64,000 nucleotides of DNA, taken from contig NC_056047.1 of NCBI RefSeq assembly GCF_004379255.2, positions 20,970,293-21,034,292 on the forward strand, in the 5' to 3' direction. The position numbers were made by a program, and so were the translations under genes. This document shows, one piece after another, positions 48,201 to 58,382 of the stretch (position 1 is the stretch's first letter; each line of letters begins with the position of its first letter). This DNA comes from Salvia splendens. Taxonomy: Eukaryota > Streptophyta > Magnoliopsida > Lamiales > Lamiaceae. The notes beneath the pieces are model-generated. The model made no database searches and was not told the origin of the DNA. It saw nothing but the letters and a program-made list of their open reading frames with translations.

Positions 48201-48536
48201 TCCTCAGAAATGAATGACGACGGACTGAGAGCAGAACTAGATCTCGCCGAAGAAAGAAGAGAATTGGCGTGCATAAAAGCAGCCAAGTATAAGGAGCAAG
48301 TAGCCCGGTATTATAACCAAAGGGTGAAAAAGCTTCAATTTCAAGTGGGAGATCTCGTCTTGAGAAACAACGAAGTAAGCCGAGCAGAAAAGCTGGGCAA
48401 ACTCGAACCCACATGGGAGGGTCCATATCGGGTGTCAGAAGTCCTCGGCAAAGGGTCTTATAAATTGACTCACATGTCAGGAGAACAAGTACCCCGAACA
48501 TGGCACGTCTCCAACCTCAAGAAGTTCCACTTGTAA
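45246..48536 (+). CDS. Gypsy pol: reverse transcriptase, two RNase H regions, integrase
   Basis: From its first Met (45273) the product has 1087 residues; in frame it joins gag-protease across UAG. RT spans about 90-270, with YVDDIVVKSK near 229. A Ty3-type RNase H follows at about 370-495 (AASDQTISAVLV, LEKIALAL, LTDLPLRQ). A second RNase H at about 525-655 shows the full acidic set FVDGAS, NNEAEYEAL, HCDSQVIV and ENSRADTLS. Integrase has an HHCC zinc region (HEGSCGSHIGA.., CTKCQIH, about 740-785) and D,D35E core (WGIDIVGP near 810, SDNGTQF near 870, NGQTE near 907), then WEGPYRV and HVSNLKKFHL at the end. No lesion is visible. The second RNase H is the type known from Tat elements. Confidence 0.93.
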   Translation, partial: QSQQPESEAMTEVIHEPNSMTVQLYEDDPSRTVKIGFAGTPLLREKTIQLLKEYKDVFAWSPLDMTGVPPEVITHRLNIDPSVRPIKQKQRLFAAERSQVIHDEVRQLLKADVLFEVKYPSWVANPVMIKKKEGGWRMCIDFTDLNKHCPKDCYPLPNIDKKVEALIGFEIFCFLDLYKGYHQVLMDEIDASKTAFITDFGIFAYKKMPFGLKNAGATYQRMVDKLFRHLIGKEVEVYVDDIVVKSKSTSEYEHNLKSTLNVLKKANLKLNPQKCTFLVDSGKFLGCWVSKDGLKANPSKVQVVQNMAMPKSIHDVQRLTGCLAALSRFLSQAAEKQLPFFKVLKKAPKFEWGAEQKKAFDELKSYLAELPILSAPAEAEVLFLYLAASDQTISAVLVREEGLKQFPIYFTSRALRGPETRYQPLEKIALALVNAARRLRPYFYAHKVCVLTDLPLRQVLTKPEASGRIAKWAIELGEHTIEYLPRKAIKGQALADFLAEAKFDQAIPIIAEQKNSANAELAQPLESEVEPPDCWSGFVDGASNKMGSGAGILLVAPDGHEVTYSLRFLFPTTNNEAEYEALLAGLQLAQSLLVKSLKVHCDSQVIVNHMLGTSEARDERMKKYLDKAQSISRSFSYFRIIRIPRAENSRADTLSKLASDPSSKAEELMHRSIDEAEVHSVSSSPNWMTPILQYLDQGQLPEDKREARKITCRALRYELHEGVLFRKSYLQPLLRCVGPEETDYILREVHEGSCGSHIGARALAKKVLRWGYYWPTMVQEAVQLVKKCTKCQIHANVPRMPQTDLYTMQSPWPFMQWGIDIVGPLPQAPRQMKFLIVAVDYFTKWVEAEPLATITSSKALDFVWKNIVCRFGIPHILISDNGTQFTDKTFKNWCQELNIQQRFTSVSHPQANGQTEVTNRILVKGLKARLEQAKGQWVENLPQVLWSYRTTPKTSNGETPYSLVYGTEAVIPVEIGVPSPRTLNFSSEMNDDGLRAELDLAEERRELACIKAAKYKEQVARYYNQRVKKLQFQVGDLVLRNNEVSRAEKLGKLEPTWEGPYRVSEVLGKGSYKLTHMSGEQVPRTWHVSNLKKFHL

Positions 48537-49550
48537 GAGACAAGTCCGGTCAGTCCGTCTCGTGTCTAGTTCGGTCATAGGGGTATGTGTTTTTATTTGT
48601 TTGTTTTTTACTTGTACCTTTTACTTGTCGTTTTAAAAAAAAGGTTTAAAGTTTTTTTTCTTCGTCTTTTTCATTTTTTCCCTGTGTGTTTTGTCTCTAT
48701 GTGCTTGTCGTCTCTTACAAATGGTACCAAGGTATATCGTTCTTTAAAGACTGATCCCCTTTTTAGATCGATTATTAAAGACTATTGTGAGTCCAAGCTT
48801 CCAAGGAGGATATAAGACCACAATTCAGCTTAACAAGCAGTCCGTCTGAAACGAACTGCAATAAGCCAACGATTGTGAGTCCAAGCTTCCAAGGAGGATA
48901 CAAGACCGCAATTCAGCTTAACAAGCACTTCGTCTGAAACGAACTGCAATAAGGGAAAGTCCGATCCACGCGATAAACCTCGCCGAATTAGGACGACCAA
49001 GTTCGGTCAAAGAAGTTTACCTCATAAGACCGGGGACGACCATGTCTAGTCAAAGAGGTTTACTGCATAAGACCACTTCGGTTAACTGGGAAAGTCCGAT
49101 CCACGCGATAAAACTCGCCGAATTAGGACAAGGGAAAGTTCGATCCCGGCGACAAAAATCGCCAAATTAGAACACAAACCAAGTCCGGTCAAAGATGTTT
49201 ATTTCATCAGACCAAAGACGAGTCCGGTCGAAGATGTTTATTTCATCAGACCAAAGACGAGTCCGGTCAAAGATGTTTATTTCATCAGACCAAAGACGAG
49301 TCCGGTCTAAGATGTTTATTTCATCAGACCAAAGACGAGTCCGGTCAAAGATGTTTATTTCATCAGACCAAGGACCAAGTCCGGTCAAAGAAGTTTACTT
49401 CATAAGACCGAGGACAAGTACGATGAAATTTTTTCGCTAAGCTGTAAATACAGTGTTAGAAGCGAAAACAAAATTTCATTTATCAAATCTTGTTCGGCAT
49501 ACAACTCCGCTACCCTACAAAATGGCGTTACGCTATTACAAAGGACTATT
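48537..49550. repeat. Repeat-rich spacer between convergent pol and antisense gene
   Basis: Contains two copies of an 86-bp unit with GTGAGTCCAAGCTTCCAAGG (about 48785-48955). Diverged blocks AAAGTCCGATCCACGCGATAAA and TAAGACC follow. Then five near-identical 39-bp units GTCCGGTCAAAGATGTTTAT-TTCATCAGACCAAAGACGA (about 49183-49380) and a divergent sixth. It separates the 3' ends of the two converging genes. Confidence 0.9.
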
Positions 49551-52394
49551 CTACTGTCCAGGGTTGCTGAAGTTAAGCCACCTATCTGCAAAATCCTCTG
49601 GAAGCCGAGTTCGGTTGTTCCGAGCAGATGAAGAATAAGCAGGTCGACGAGATGCTATCCTCGACCCAACGCCTCTTCCCCGAGCCCGAGAAGTCCTAAC
49701 ACCTCGGCGATGAAGAGTCTCGGCAATAAGCATCTGCTGATCTTGCTCGCTCATAGTCACAACTCCTCGGCGAATTTCAGTCCGTCCCCGTCTTGACGAT
49801 TCCGGTTGCTCCTGAGCCCGTTCTCGTCTTGACGTTTCCGGCTGTTCCGGAGTTCGTTGTTGGCTGGGAGTAGGATTTTGAACAAGGGAACCAGAGGTTT
49901 GATCTGGAGTGCGAGCATCTGTTGGCACGATATGCCGAAGGAATCTTTCTATGGAGGGGCGCCGAGAAAGAACAATGTCGTACCGAGAAGCCCAGCGCCG
50001 TAATGATTTCACAACTTGTTGGCAAGCCGAGCTCTCCAGCGCATTGTTCCTCCGGAGTACAAGATATTCCTCCCACAGTTCGTCAACTCGACTCTGAACA
50101 TCTGAGATGGTCAATCCCCCGCGCACACGGATGTAATCCTCGTACGCAGTCCTCTCAGCAATGGTCGTATTCAGCTCGGCCTCCAGATCCTTCTTATCGG
50201 ACTCTAAGTCCTTATTATCGGCCTCCAGCTTCACTAAACGAGCCAGAAGCTCGTCATTCTTCGTCTGATCGGCTATAGCTCTTCTCTCAGCTTCGTCTAA
50301 AGCCGAAGAGTACAGCCGTTTCCAGTGAAGTATCCCCATCTCCTTGAGTACAAAGCAGCTATATTAGTTCGGCAGCTGTACCGAGCAGATAGTAAAATAC
50401 AACAGGAGTAAAGGCGAGTACGAAAAGCTATACGAAGACAAATGTAGAGAATTTTTCATTCACAAGGAAAATTTTTTACACTAGGGCTTCAAGGCCATTT
50501 TACAAGGAAGAAACTAGACTAAGAGAAGGGAGACGAAATCATACTCCGCCTGCTTCGTCTCCGGCTCCTCGGTCTGGTACAGCTTCCTTCTCCTGGGCTA
50601 CCTCAGCCTCGGCCTCACCTCCTGCCGGCCTCGCCTCCGCCTCCTGATCGGCCTCCTTCTCCGGATGCCCGGCCTGATCGACTTCGGCCTCCCGCTCCAG
50701 CGGCTCGGCCTCACCCTCTCCGTTGTAAGTCGAAGCGGGTGAAACGGGTCCCACGGAGGCAAAGATAGCCTCCAGGTTCTCGTCCCGATCAGCTCGACAA
50801 CTCCGGACTCGGTCTGCAGAAAGCAGGACCGAGGATGAAGCGAGCTCCTCAAGGAGCGGCAGATTCTGAAGCCGAGCAGCTATCTCTCGGCTGTACAGAG
50901 GCAGCACGACGTCGGGCCCCTGCTCGCCCTTATCGGCAATTAGCCTTACCAGACTACCGACAAAGGCCGAGAACTGGCTGCTCAAAAAGAGTCTCTCCGT
51001 GTAGGCACGGAGACCCTCTCCTTGGGCAACCACGGCGGCAGCATCCCTCCGTTTCGTCTGCTCTCGCTGGATGACGAGCTGGTTTTTGGCAAACTGAGCT
51101 TCATCCTGGGCCGAAATCCTAGCAGCCCTGGCTTTCTCAAAGTTTGCCTCAGCCTGCTCGGCCCGGTGACAAGCAGCCGCCAATTTCCTCTGCATCTCGG
51201 CATAGTCGTTGGACGCTTTGGAGAGTTCGACGGCGACGAGCTTGGAGAGCATATCATTCCTCTGAAAATGGATAAGGAAAAAAGTTAATAGAGGGCACCA
51301 AAAATACAAGACAAGCCAAGCCAAGGAATCAAGAAGACAATTCACCTCGGCGAAGTCCGTGGGCCATAAAAATGGCTCACAGATATGCTCCGAAGGAGGC
51401 GCCAAGACCACGTCTTTCTCTGGCGCCCTTGGGGGCTTCTGGGTATTCCCCTTCTTGCTTGCCGAAGTCGACTCCGGCTTCTTTGGACCCGAAGAGGTCT
51501 TTTGCCTCTTCGGATTCTTCTCGGCATCAGGCGCCGAGCTGGTAGCCTTCTCTCTCTCCGGCTCCACAAGCTCGGAGGACTTTCTGATAGCCTTATTCAA
51601 CATGAACACTGCCAAAAAGCAAGAAAGCAAAGTCAGATTTTCTTCGTTAAAGCAGTAGAGCATAAAGATAAAGAGAAATCCTCACCCTCGGCCTCTTCGT
51701 CCGAAGACGAGATGTCGAACACGACGTCGCCCTTGACGAGCTCAGACTCCGTGTATTGTTTCCTAACTATGGGAATCTTGTTGAGCTCGCCATCGAGCTC
51801 GTCCAACGGTTCAGGCCGAGGGTGACGGATAACGGACTCCGGCCCTCTCCAGGGAAAACTAGGAGCCGCGGTCCTATCATAGTAGAAGAAGCGATTTTGC
51901 CACTTCGGCCACTTCGTTTTACAAAAGGCCCTAAAGGGCTGTAAAGGGATCAAGTAAAACCAAGACCCCTTCCTCTTAAATTGAAAGAATTTAAGGATCG
52001 CCTTCAAAGACAAATCCCTTCCTAACCTACGGAGTTCGGCAGCGAAGGCCGACAAGTGCCTCCAAGAGTTCGGAGTCACCTGGCCTAAAGGAAGCTGAAA
52101 AAAATCTAGTAAATCTATAAAGGCAGAAGGGAGGGGGAAACGAAGCCCGCATTCTAAGCAGGCCTCATACACGGTGACGTAACCCTCCGGCGGGGAGTCA
52201 GCCCTGTGATCACCGTCAGGTACCACCGCCTTCCCCCCAGGAAAAGAGTATTTTTCGTAAAGGGATATCACAGTATCCTTACTCAAGATACTGTGAAAAT
52301 ACTCTACGGTCTTCTCCCCGGATTCTTTCCGGCTAGAAGACCCCTTACCCCCTTTCCTAACGCTACCCGACTCCGAAGAAGAAGAAGAAGACAT
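49551..52394 (-). CDS. Antisense four-exon gene of the Gypsy element (putative gypsy-type transposon protein)
   Basis: Predicted minus-strand exons 51686-52394, 51346-51608, 50545-51261 and 49551-50342 all keep frame and give 826 residues. Without the last splice, exon 3 ends in TGA at 50539-50541 (564 residues) and the last part forms a separate 262-residue frame. Residues from MSSSSSSESG carry a domain resembling the plant putative gypsy-type transposon family (EACLECGLRFPLPSAFIDLL, RWH-like WRHLSAFAAELRRLG, FKRKGSWFYLIP). A Lys/Pro-rich basic linker, a long coiled coil (EMQRKLAAACHRAEQAEANFE), an acidic Glu/Ala tail, a second coiled coil and an Arg-rich end follow. A branch-like CTAAT precedes the last acceptor. 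Function is unknown; splicing is inferred. Confidence 0.7.
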
Positions 52395-52520
52395 TTTTCT
52401 TACTTTTTGAAGGTGAAGGTAGTCTGAAGAAATTTTTGAAAGCGGAAGGAAATTTTTCACGCAGAAGATAGAGAGTGCAGAAGAAGCCAATAGCAAAGGT
52501 GTTCAAATGATGAAGAAAGA

Positions 52521-52533
52521 CGGTATTTATCAG
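52521..52533 (-). promoter_or_regulatory. Possible TATA box of the antisense gene
   Basis: On the minus strand the sequence reads TGATAAATACC, about 130 bp upstream of the antisense ATG at 52394. It is the best TATA-like site in that interval. Weak evidence. Confidence 0.35.
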
Positions 52534-52732
52534 ATTTGGAAAAGATTTCAAATCATCGCACCGTTTCATATCCCACCTTTTCAGGATTCAACGGCCGGAT
52601 TTTACTGTCGCATTTAATGCCGCATTTAATGCAGTCACGCGCAGGGCACGTCCCCTGACTTCAGCCTCCCCCGTACCCTTTTCCAGAATGCCGAAGTGAC
52701 TCGCTTCGCCGAAGTGAATCACTTCGCTTTTC

Positions 52733-52743
52733 GGGGGGGGTAG
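52733..52743 (+). other. Gypsy polypurine tract
   Basis: GGGGGGGG-TAG directly precedes the 3' LTR. Just upstream, GAAGTGAATCACTTC (52711-52725) forms a 7-bp inverted repeat within CGAAGTGA-rich sequence. Confidence 0.7.
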
Positions 52744-53349
52744 TGATGGGGTACGTACTAAACAAGCCCAATAGCAGTGACAGCTCGGCCAGCCCAAAGC
52801 CCAAGAGTTCAGTTCGGCATTACCAAAGAGTTCGGCCTCAGCCTACAGCTCGGTAAAAGCCAACCAATCAAGCTCTGCTCTCAGGTCGGCATCAAGCTCT
52901 ACTCTCAGATCGGCAACCAAAGCAGTTCGGTCTCGGTATTCGGCCGAACAAGGAGTTAGTGGACCCATACAGGATGTCCAACACACCCACTACCACGTGA
53001 TGTCAGTTCAGGCCACGATCGTAGGCCATGACCTACGCTTCGCCCACGATCTTAGGCCATAACCTACACGACATCCACGACTTAGGGTGGTGATGCAAGC
53101 CATGATCTGAGTTCATTATATAAATAGAACTTAGATCTGATAGAAGAGGTTAGAATCTCTCTAGAGAAACAATCATATAGCAAGTCTGTGTTGTAAGCTG
53201 TATTTGGCAGATCAAGCAATACAAACTTGCCCTCCCTTTTTCCCGTGGACGTAGATTTACTTCAGTAAATCGAACCACGTAAATTCTTTGTGTCTGTATT
53301 TTCATTCTCTACCAGCCTTTGCTAACATCAAAAATTCGCGGAATCATCA
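52744..53349 (+). repeat. Gypsy 3' LTR
   Basis: 606 bp, identical to the 5' LTR except for one visible substitution (CAATACAAACTT against CAATACAATCTT). TATA box at 53117-53127. Confidence 0.95.
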
Positions 53350-53532
53350 TCCTTCAATTCTATAATAATATGAACATTTTTTTAGCACTGAGATTAAGAA
53401 AGTAAAGAGATGAAGAGAGAGTAAAGTAAGTGAGAAGAAATGTGTTGACTTTTATTAAAAAGGGAAATGATTCCACTATTATAAAACGTATCAAAATAGC
53501 AAAATGACTCCACTGCTATGGAACGAAGGGAG

Positions 53533-53781
53533 TAATTACCTTAATCAAATTAGAGCATTTCTTTCTGGAAAAATCCCTTCTCCAATTGTAATTGTGGAGT
53601 ACTCCTATTTAACAAGATATTATAACTCTTTCAATTTAAAAAGGTATTACCTATTCTTTACTGAAATTGAGATACTCCTCTAGTCCGCCATTATTTGTTA
53701 CTAGTTTCCTTTTTATCACTCCGTCAATACTTGTCACACTTACCTTTTATTATTTTTGATAATGGACCTCACATCCTATTA
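53533..53781. other. Short spacer
   Basis: AT-rich, with a Stowaway-like left end at about 53682 (CTCCGT-like TCCTCTAGTCCGCC). Nothing else is seen. Confidence 0.4.
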
Positions 53782-55045
53782 GAGTGTCCACAGTGGGGGA
53801 GCCGCGGCCCGCGGCTCGGTGCGCTGCCCCCAACTGCAGAGAGCCGAGAGACGCGACTGAGGGCCGAGAGCCGAGAGAGAGCCGCGGCCGCGGCCTTCAC
53901 GCGGCTGAGCCGTGTGAGCCGCTGCCCTCCACTGCAACGGGCCACGTTTCGCGGCTGGGCCGCGATATAATATTTTTTTTTTAATTTTTGAAAATTATTT
54001 TATAAATATTACTTCCATTTCCATTTTTTTCCACTCCATTTTACACTTCCAATCCCCAATTCAAACACCACTCTTTCCAATCTATTTTAATTCAACTTTT
54101 GAATTATGGATTCCGTCGATGAACAGTTCCAAGAAGTGGTAGATCTGGAGTTCCAAAACCTTGTTGCAGCGGTGCAACGTGAAGCTGACGAGGCAGAGGC
54201 GGCGGCGGCGGTGGCGGTCCCTCGGCCGTTCTATCATCGGCGGTATATCGACCGTGACCATGCCGGGGCTGACCGCCGGTTGATGGAAGACTACTTCAAC
54301 GAGAACACCCGTTGTCCGCCAGAAATTTTCCGTCGGCGAGCGAGCTTTTGGTGTCCTCCAAGCGCGATGGGCCATCATACGGTGCCCGGTTCGACAATGG
54401 CACGAAAATGATGTATCAGACATCATGACTGCACGTATCATATTGCACAATATGATAATAGCTGACGAAGGATTTGCTGCAGAGCGATGGACACCGGAAG
54501 ATGGTGCTAGTTGAGCTCGAGTACTGCCATGGAGCCCCTGCAGATGGGTGTACCACGTACGAATGAATACTTGATCCAGCGGTACACCGATATGCGGAGC
54601 CAAATATCGCATACATCACTGCAGGCTGATATGGTTGAAGAGGTCTGGAACTGTAGAAGGAGCGCCGCAGAGTGATATGGGTTTTCGGGTTGTTGTTTTT
54701 AAACTAGAAAACTTTCGTTGTATAATTTTCCTATTTTAATATAATACAACGAAGTTCTTGTTAAATTTTTTTTTAGGTTATGAATTTTTTTTTGATTCCA
54801 AATTATTTTATTTTAATTAAAATTATAAATATAATAAATTGTAGTCTAATAAAATTTGTTGAACTTAAATTAAAAATATCATTTAAAAAGGCAATCAAAT
54901 TATTTTTTTTAGAAAGCCACATTTCGTGGCCCTCTTTGTTTTTGTTTAGTTTTGTTAATTTACCATTGCGGAGGGCCACAAGAGAGACACAAATGATGGC
55001 CGGGCCAACTTTGGTGGCCTTCAAGGGCCACCATTGTGGACACTC
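53782..55045. mobile_element. PIF/Harbinger deletion derivative, TSD TTA
   Basis: 1264 bp. Ends GAGTGTCCACAGTGGGGGAG and GAGTGTCCACAATGGTGGCC (complemented) are flanked by TTA at 53779-53781 and 55046-55048. The subterminal region is rich in CCGCGGC. It contains a transposase gene that has lost its catalytic middle. The first ten terminal bases equal those of the element at 36345. Confidence 0.9.
54106..54674 (+). pseudogene. Harbinger DDE transposase, catalytic core deleted
   Basis: The N-terminal 85 residues or so (MDSVDEQFQEVV.. to RRYIDRDHAGADRRLMEDYF and PPEIFRRR) match the start of plant HARBI1/ALP1-like transposases. Directly after this, in another frame, come VLQARWAIIR, DIMTARIILHNMI, and later YLIQRYTDMRS, which are the C-terminal landmarks of the same family. 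The region between, which holds the catalytic acidic residues, is missing. The open frame from 54106 stops at 54411 because of the frame change. Confidence 0.85.
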
Positions 55046-55048
55046 TTA

Positions 55049-55436
55049 ACTCACTCACATTCACATATTTATACCTTTTCAATCCATTTCCATTATAGTA
55101 TATTTTTTAAAAGTCATGCCGAGTCAAAGTCTGTCAACCACGGTGGAATTAGGGAGTACTATAACTCAATTTTATAGAGTATATTTAGCTCACATGATAT
55201 GTGAAGGTTGCAACATAGTATAGTGAACTACACCTCATCTCACCTCACCTTACCTTACCTCACACATACATTCCCTCTCTGAAAGAAATTGCTGTAGATA
55301 CGGTGATCGAGGCATTCTCTCTTTGTTGCCTTGTCTCTTTCACTCTATCCTCTGCCCCCTCGTGTAAAAAGAGGTATCAACACACGTACACTCTCTCTAA
55401 CAACTTCTCAACATTTCTAGAGAGAAAAAAGAGAGA
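55049..55436. promoter_or_regulatory. Upstream region of the SOSEKI gene
   Basis: Contains pyrimidine-rich CACCTCACCTTACCTTACCTCAC repeats at about 55231-55265 and a CT-rich leader. It likely includes promoter and 5' UTR; no distinct TATA box was assigned. Confidence 0.4.
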
Positions 55437-58382
55437 ATGGATGTGAGGTGTGTGGAAGCAAGAATGATGAAGCCATCTTTCAAGAAAGTCCAAATTCTTT
55501 ACTATCTTTCAAGAAATGGCCATCTCGACCACCCTCATTACATGGAAGTCACTCATCTTTTTCATCAACAACTTCGTTTAAAAGGTTTGTTATTTGGTTC
55601 AAATTTACTTATTTAATTTGATTTTGATGTCACATTTTTTCATGTGTTTGTAGATGTTATAGATCGCCTCACGGTTCTAAGGGGTAAGGCCATGCCTTCC
55701 CTCTACTCTTGGTCTTGCAAAAGGTAGTGTCACAAATTTAATTTGAACATATTAAAATTGGAATTTATAGTAATACTAGTTACATGTATGTAGGATATAC
55801 AAGAATGGGTATGTGTGGAATGATTTGGCACAAAATGATGCTATTTATCCATGTGAAGGAGCTGAATATGTACTAAAAGGATCTGAATTAATTGAGGGCG
55901 CCACTGGTAATTGAATTAAATTAAATTAATCTCTTTCTCTTTTTAATGAAATTGCACCGATTGATGTCTAAGTTGTGGTGTTTATTGTGACTATAGAGAA
56001 ATTGCGACATCTTCAAATTAGCAAAGTTCCACAAATCAATAACCAATACGATCGAGATGAGGAGGAAGAAGGATACACTAGCACCTTTACGCCGCGGTCG
56101 AGACGCTCGAGGGGGGTCTCGACCGACGAATTCAAGGCTCCGAAGGCTGAATTATTGTCGGAAACCAACTCCTTTTCGTCGCCACCATCGACCACGTCAT
56201 CCTCCGTCTCTGAGAAGACGAACAATGAAGCGATAGGTGTCGAAAAAGGCAAGGATTTCGAAGATGTTGGCCACGAGCCATTGCTGAGCAGAAACTCTAT
56301 GCTGCTCAGCCTCATTGCTTGCGGCAGCTCTGTCTCGTTCAGGAAGGCTGCGCCGCCGGAAGCGGCCCGAAGGAGCGGCGTCGGCGGCCTGCATAAAGGG
56401 GTTGTGAATCTTGTGATATGTCCTATGCTTTATTTTTTTAGAATTATTCCCTCCGCCCGCAACTAAATGTCCTATTTTTTCTTTTTCGTTCGTTCGTCAA
56501 TAAATGTCTCATTTCACTTTTTCCTTTTTCGTCCGTCCAACAATTTCTTAAAACTCGTATCGTTAAAATTGGGACATTTATGGTTAATTTGATTTTATCT
56601 GGTTAGGTTGTATGCAAATCAGCGGTTAAGCTTGTCGTGGACGAGGACGAGGATGTAAAGATGATAGGTTTGATGTCGGAGAATCCGAGGTTTGGGAACT
56701 TGCAATCGGAGGAAAAGGAGTATTTCAGCAGTAGCATTGTGGAGGCAATCCCCATCGAAAAAGTTGAAGGATTGAAGAAATCATCATCTCATAATGAAGA
56801 AAAGTGAGTGTGTTTGATGTTTCTTATTTTAATGGCTATGATGCTTTTCTTTTCTAATTTAAAAAAAATATTTTTATCGGTAAATTAATTTAAATTTAAG
56901 CCAAAAAAAACTACATAATACTCTTGGGTAGACATTAACTGATTAACCTCTTTACTGATTGACTAATTCACACACACTTGATGTTTTTTTTTTGTTATTA
57001 TTAGGGGAGGGGTATTTAGAGTTTGACTTGGGTCTTAGTAAACGTGCTAGAAAGGCAATTTGATACCATAATGATTATTGAAATCGTTAAGACAAGACAA
57101 ACGTTTAAAAACAAAAGATTATTGAAATCGACGTGTCAAATTATTTGAGTATAGTTAAGTAGGTGTTAAAGTCAACTTTTAAGTGTTGTTGGTCATTATC
57201 TAATCTCTCTTTCTGCAGGCAAAATGCCAAATGAAAAAACCAAATTTGTAATACCAAGATAAATATATCAAAAGAGAAAAAGACATGCAACTTGTGATTT
57301 TTGCTATAGGTTGAAGTTGATTTTTTAGGCCCCATTGGATTCTTGACAAAATAGAGAATGTGATTTTCTTCAAAAAGTTTACTTTTTCCACGAATTCTTT
57401 TTTACTTTTAGGTAAATTTGTGTTTTTTGTTTCTTCACAAATTGTTACTCGTAGGTAGGAGGTGGCTTCAAAAAAAAGAGAGGAGTTATGTGCAAAATCA
57501 TCAGATCTTAAATTCAAAATAACGCTAGTCCCTAGAGCTAGCCCGAACCAAACGAATTAGATCGTATTAAAAGTACTTTTTGGGGGTGTTCGGTTTATAA
57601 GATTGTATCCGAAATTAAATGTCTAGTGTGTTTGATTCATTATAGATTCAATCTCACGACTCAATCCTAGATGGATAATAACAGGATAATTAATTATAGC
57701 TTACCTCTTGTGACTAAAATAATCTCACAATTCAATCATAGATTATATCTTGTACTCCATCCGTCCCATAAAAATATGAACACTTTCCATTTTCATCCGT
57801 CCCACAAAAAATATGTGCATTCCATTTTTAGAAAGTTATATCAATTAAATAATGTAGGTCACACTATCATCTAACTCTATTTTAACTACTATTCTCCTCA
57901 TCTCCCTTACTTTACCAATTTTATTTTAATTCTCGTACTATATCCATAACCCATATTTTTATGGAACAGAAGGAGTATTATTTTATCTTGAAAACCAAAC
58001 ACCACCTCTATGTTTCATCTTAGTTGAAACATATCTCTCTCTTTGTTAGTATTTTATTTTGAATATCTCTCTCTTGGTTAGTATTTTATTTTTTCTTTCT
58101 TATTTTTGTCCTCATGTCACTTAGTTTTAAAAACTCATTTCTTAATTTTTATACCAAATAAAATGCCCCAGCTAAGGTTGAATAGGGCTTTTAATATCTC
58201 AAACGAAGATGCATAAATTATCAAAATTGTATCATGGTAGGAGTAATAATTTTGTGTGGGATGATTTGATAATTAGGAGTGGCATGAGTGGGCTAGGAGA
58301 AGCAGCTGATGAGGAACAAGTGCAAAAGAAGGGGAGATGCATGCCAATGAAGAGGTCGTGCTATAGACAGCCCAAGAAATGA
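55437..58382 (+). CDS. SOSEKI / UPSTREAM OF FLC-like polarity protein (DUF966)
   Basis: Exons 55437-55584, 55654-55723, 55794-55906, 55997-56400, 56607-56803 and 58277-58382 join to 345 residues. The N-terminal DIX-like domain is clear: [70 protein letters not shown]. In plants these proteins polymerise through this domain at cell edges and mark polarity. Later come the conserved [16 protein letters not shown] and [11 protein letters not shown], and a basic Cys-containing end [14 protein letters not shown]. Without the last splice the frame would stop at TGA right after exon 5 (56805-56807). The long last intron (1.47 kb) holds a Stowaway element. Confidence 0.93.
56447..56575. mobile_element. 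Partial Stowaway-like element in SOSEKI intron 4
   Basis: TTCCCTCCGCCCGCAACTAAATGTCC resembles a Stowaway left end; AAAATTGGGACATTTATGG near 56565 may be the inner right arm. No clean TA-bounded right end remains. Confidence 0.45.
57755..57975. mobile_element. Stowaway MITE in SOSEKI intron 5
   Basis: Left CTCCATCCGTCCCATAAAAAT and complemented right CTCCTTCTGTTCCATAAAAAT are inverted, with TA flanks. Confidence 0.85.

Larger units (their letters stand above)
42449..53349 (+). mobile_element. Young Ty3/Gypsy Tat-type retrotransposon, TSD TCCTT
   Basis: A complete 10.9-kb element. LTRs of 606 bp (42449-43054, 52744-53349) differ at one base that I can see (T/A at about 42929/53224). Perfect TCCTT duplications flank it (42444-42448, 53350-53354). 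The primer site TGGCGCCGTCTGTGGGAA starts at 43056 and the G-rich polypurine tract precedes 52744. Order: gag-protease, in-frame UAG, pol with RT, two RNase H regions and integrase, repeat-rich spacer, then a gene on the opposite strand. Extra coding sequence between integrase and 3' LTR and a second RNase H are features of the Tat lineage. All main frames are intact, so the element may be active. Confidence 0.95.
42443..53532. mobile_element. Stowaway MITE split by the Gypsy element
   Basis: The left fragment CTCCTT (42443-42448, after TA) and the right fragment 53350-53532 (before TA) join, after removing the Gypsy element and one TCCTT copy, to CTCCTTCAATTCTATAATAA. This pairs with the complemented right end CTCCCTTCGTTCCATAGCAG. 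The Gypsy element therefore inserted six bases into this MITE; only the outer parts of the interval belong to it. Confidence 0.75.

Noticed and set aside
49183..49430. Regular direct repeats that look CRISPR-like
   Set aside because: They are contiguous 39-bp units without spacers inside a plant retrotransposon.
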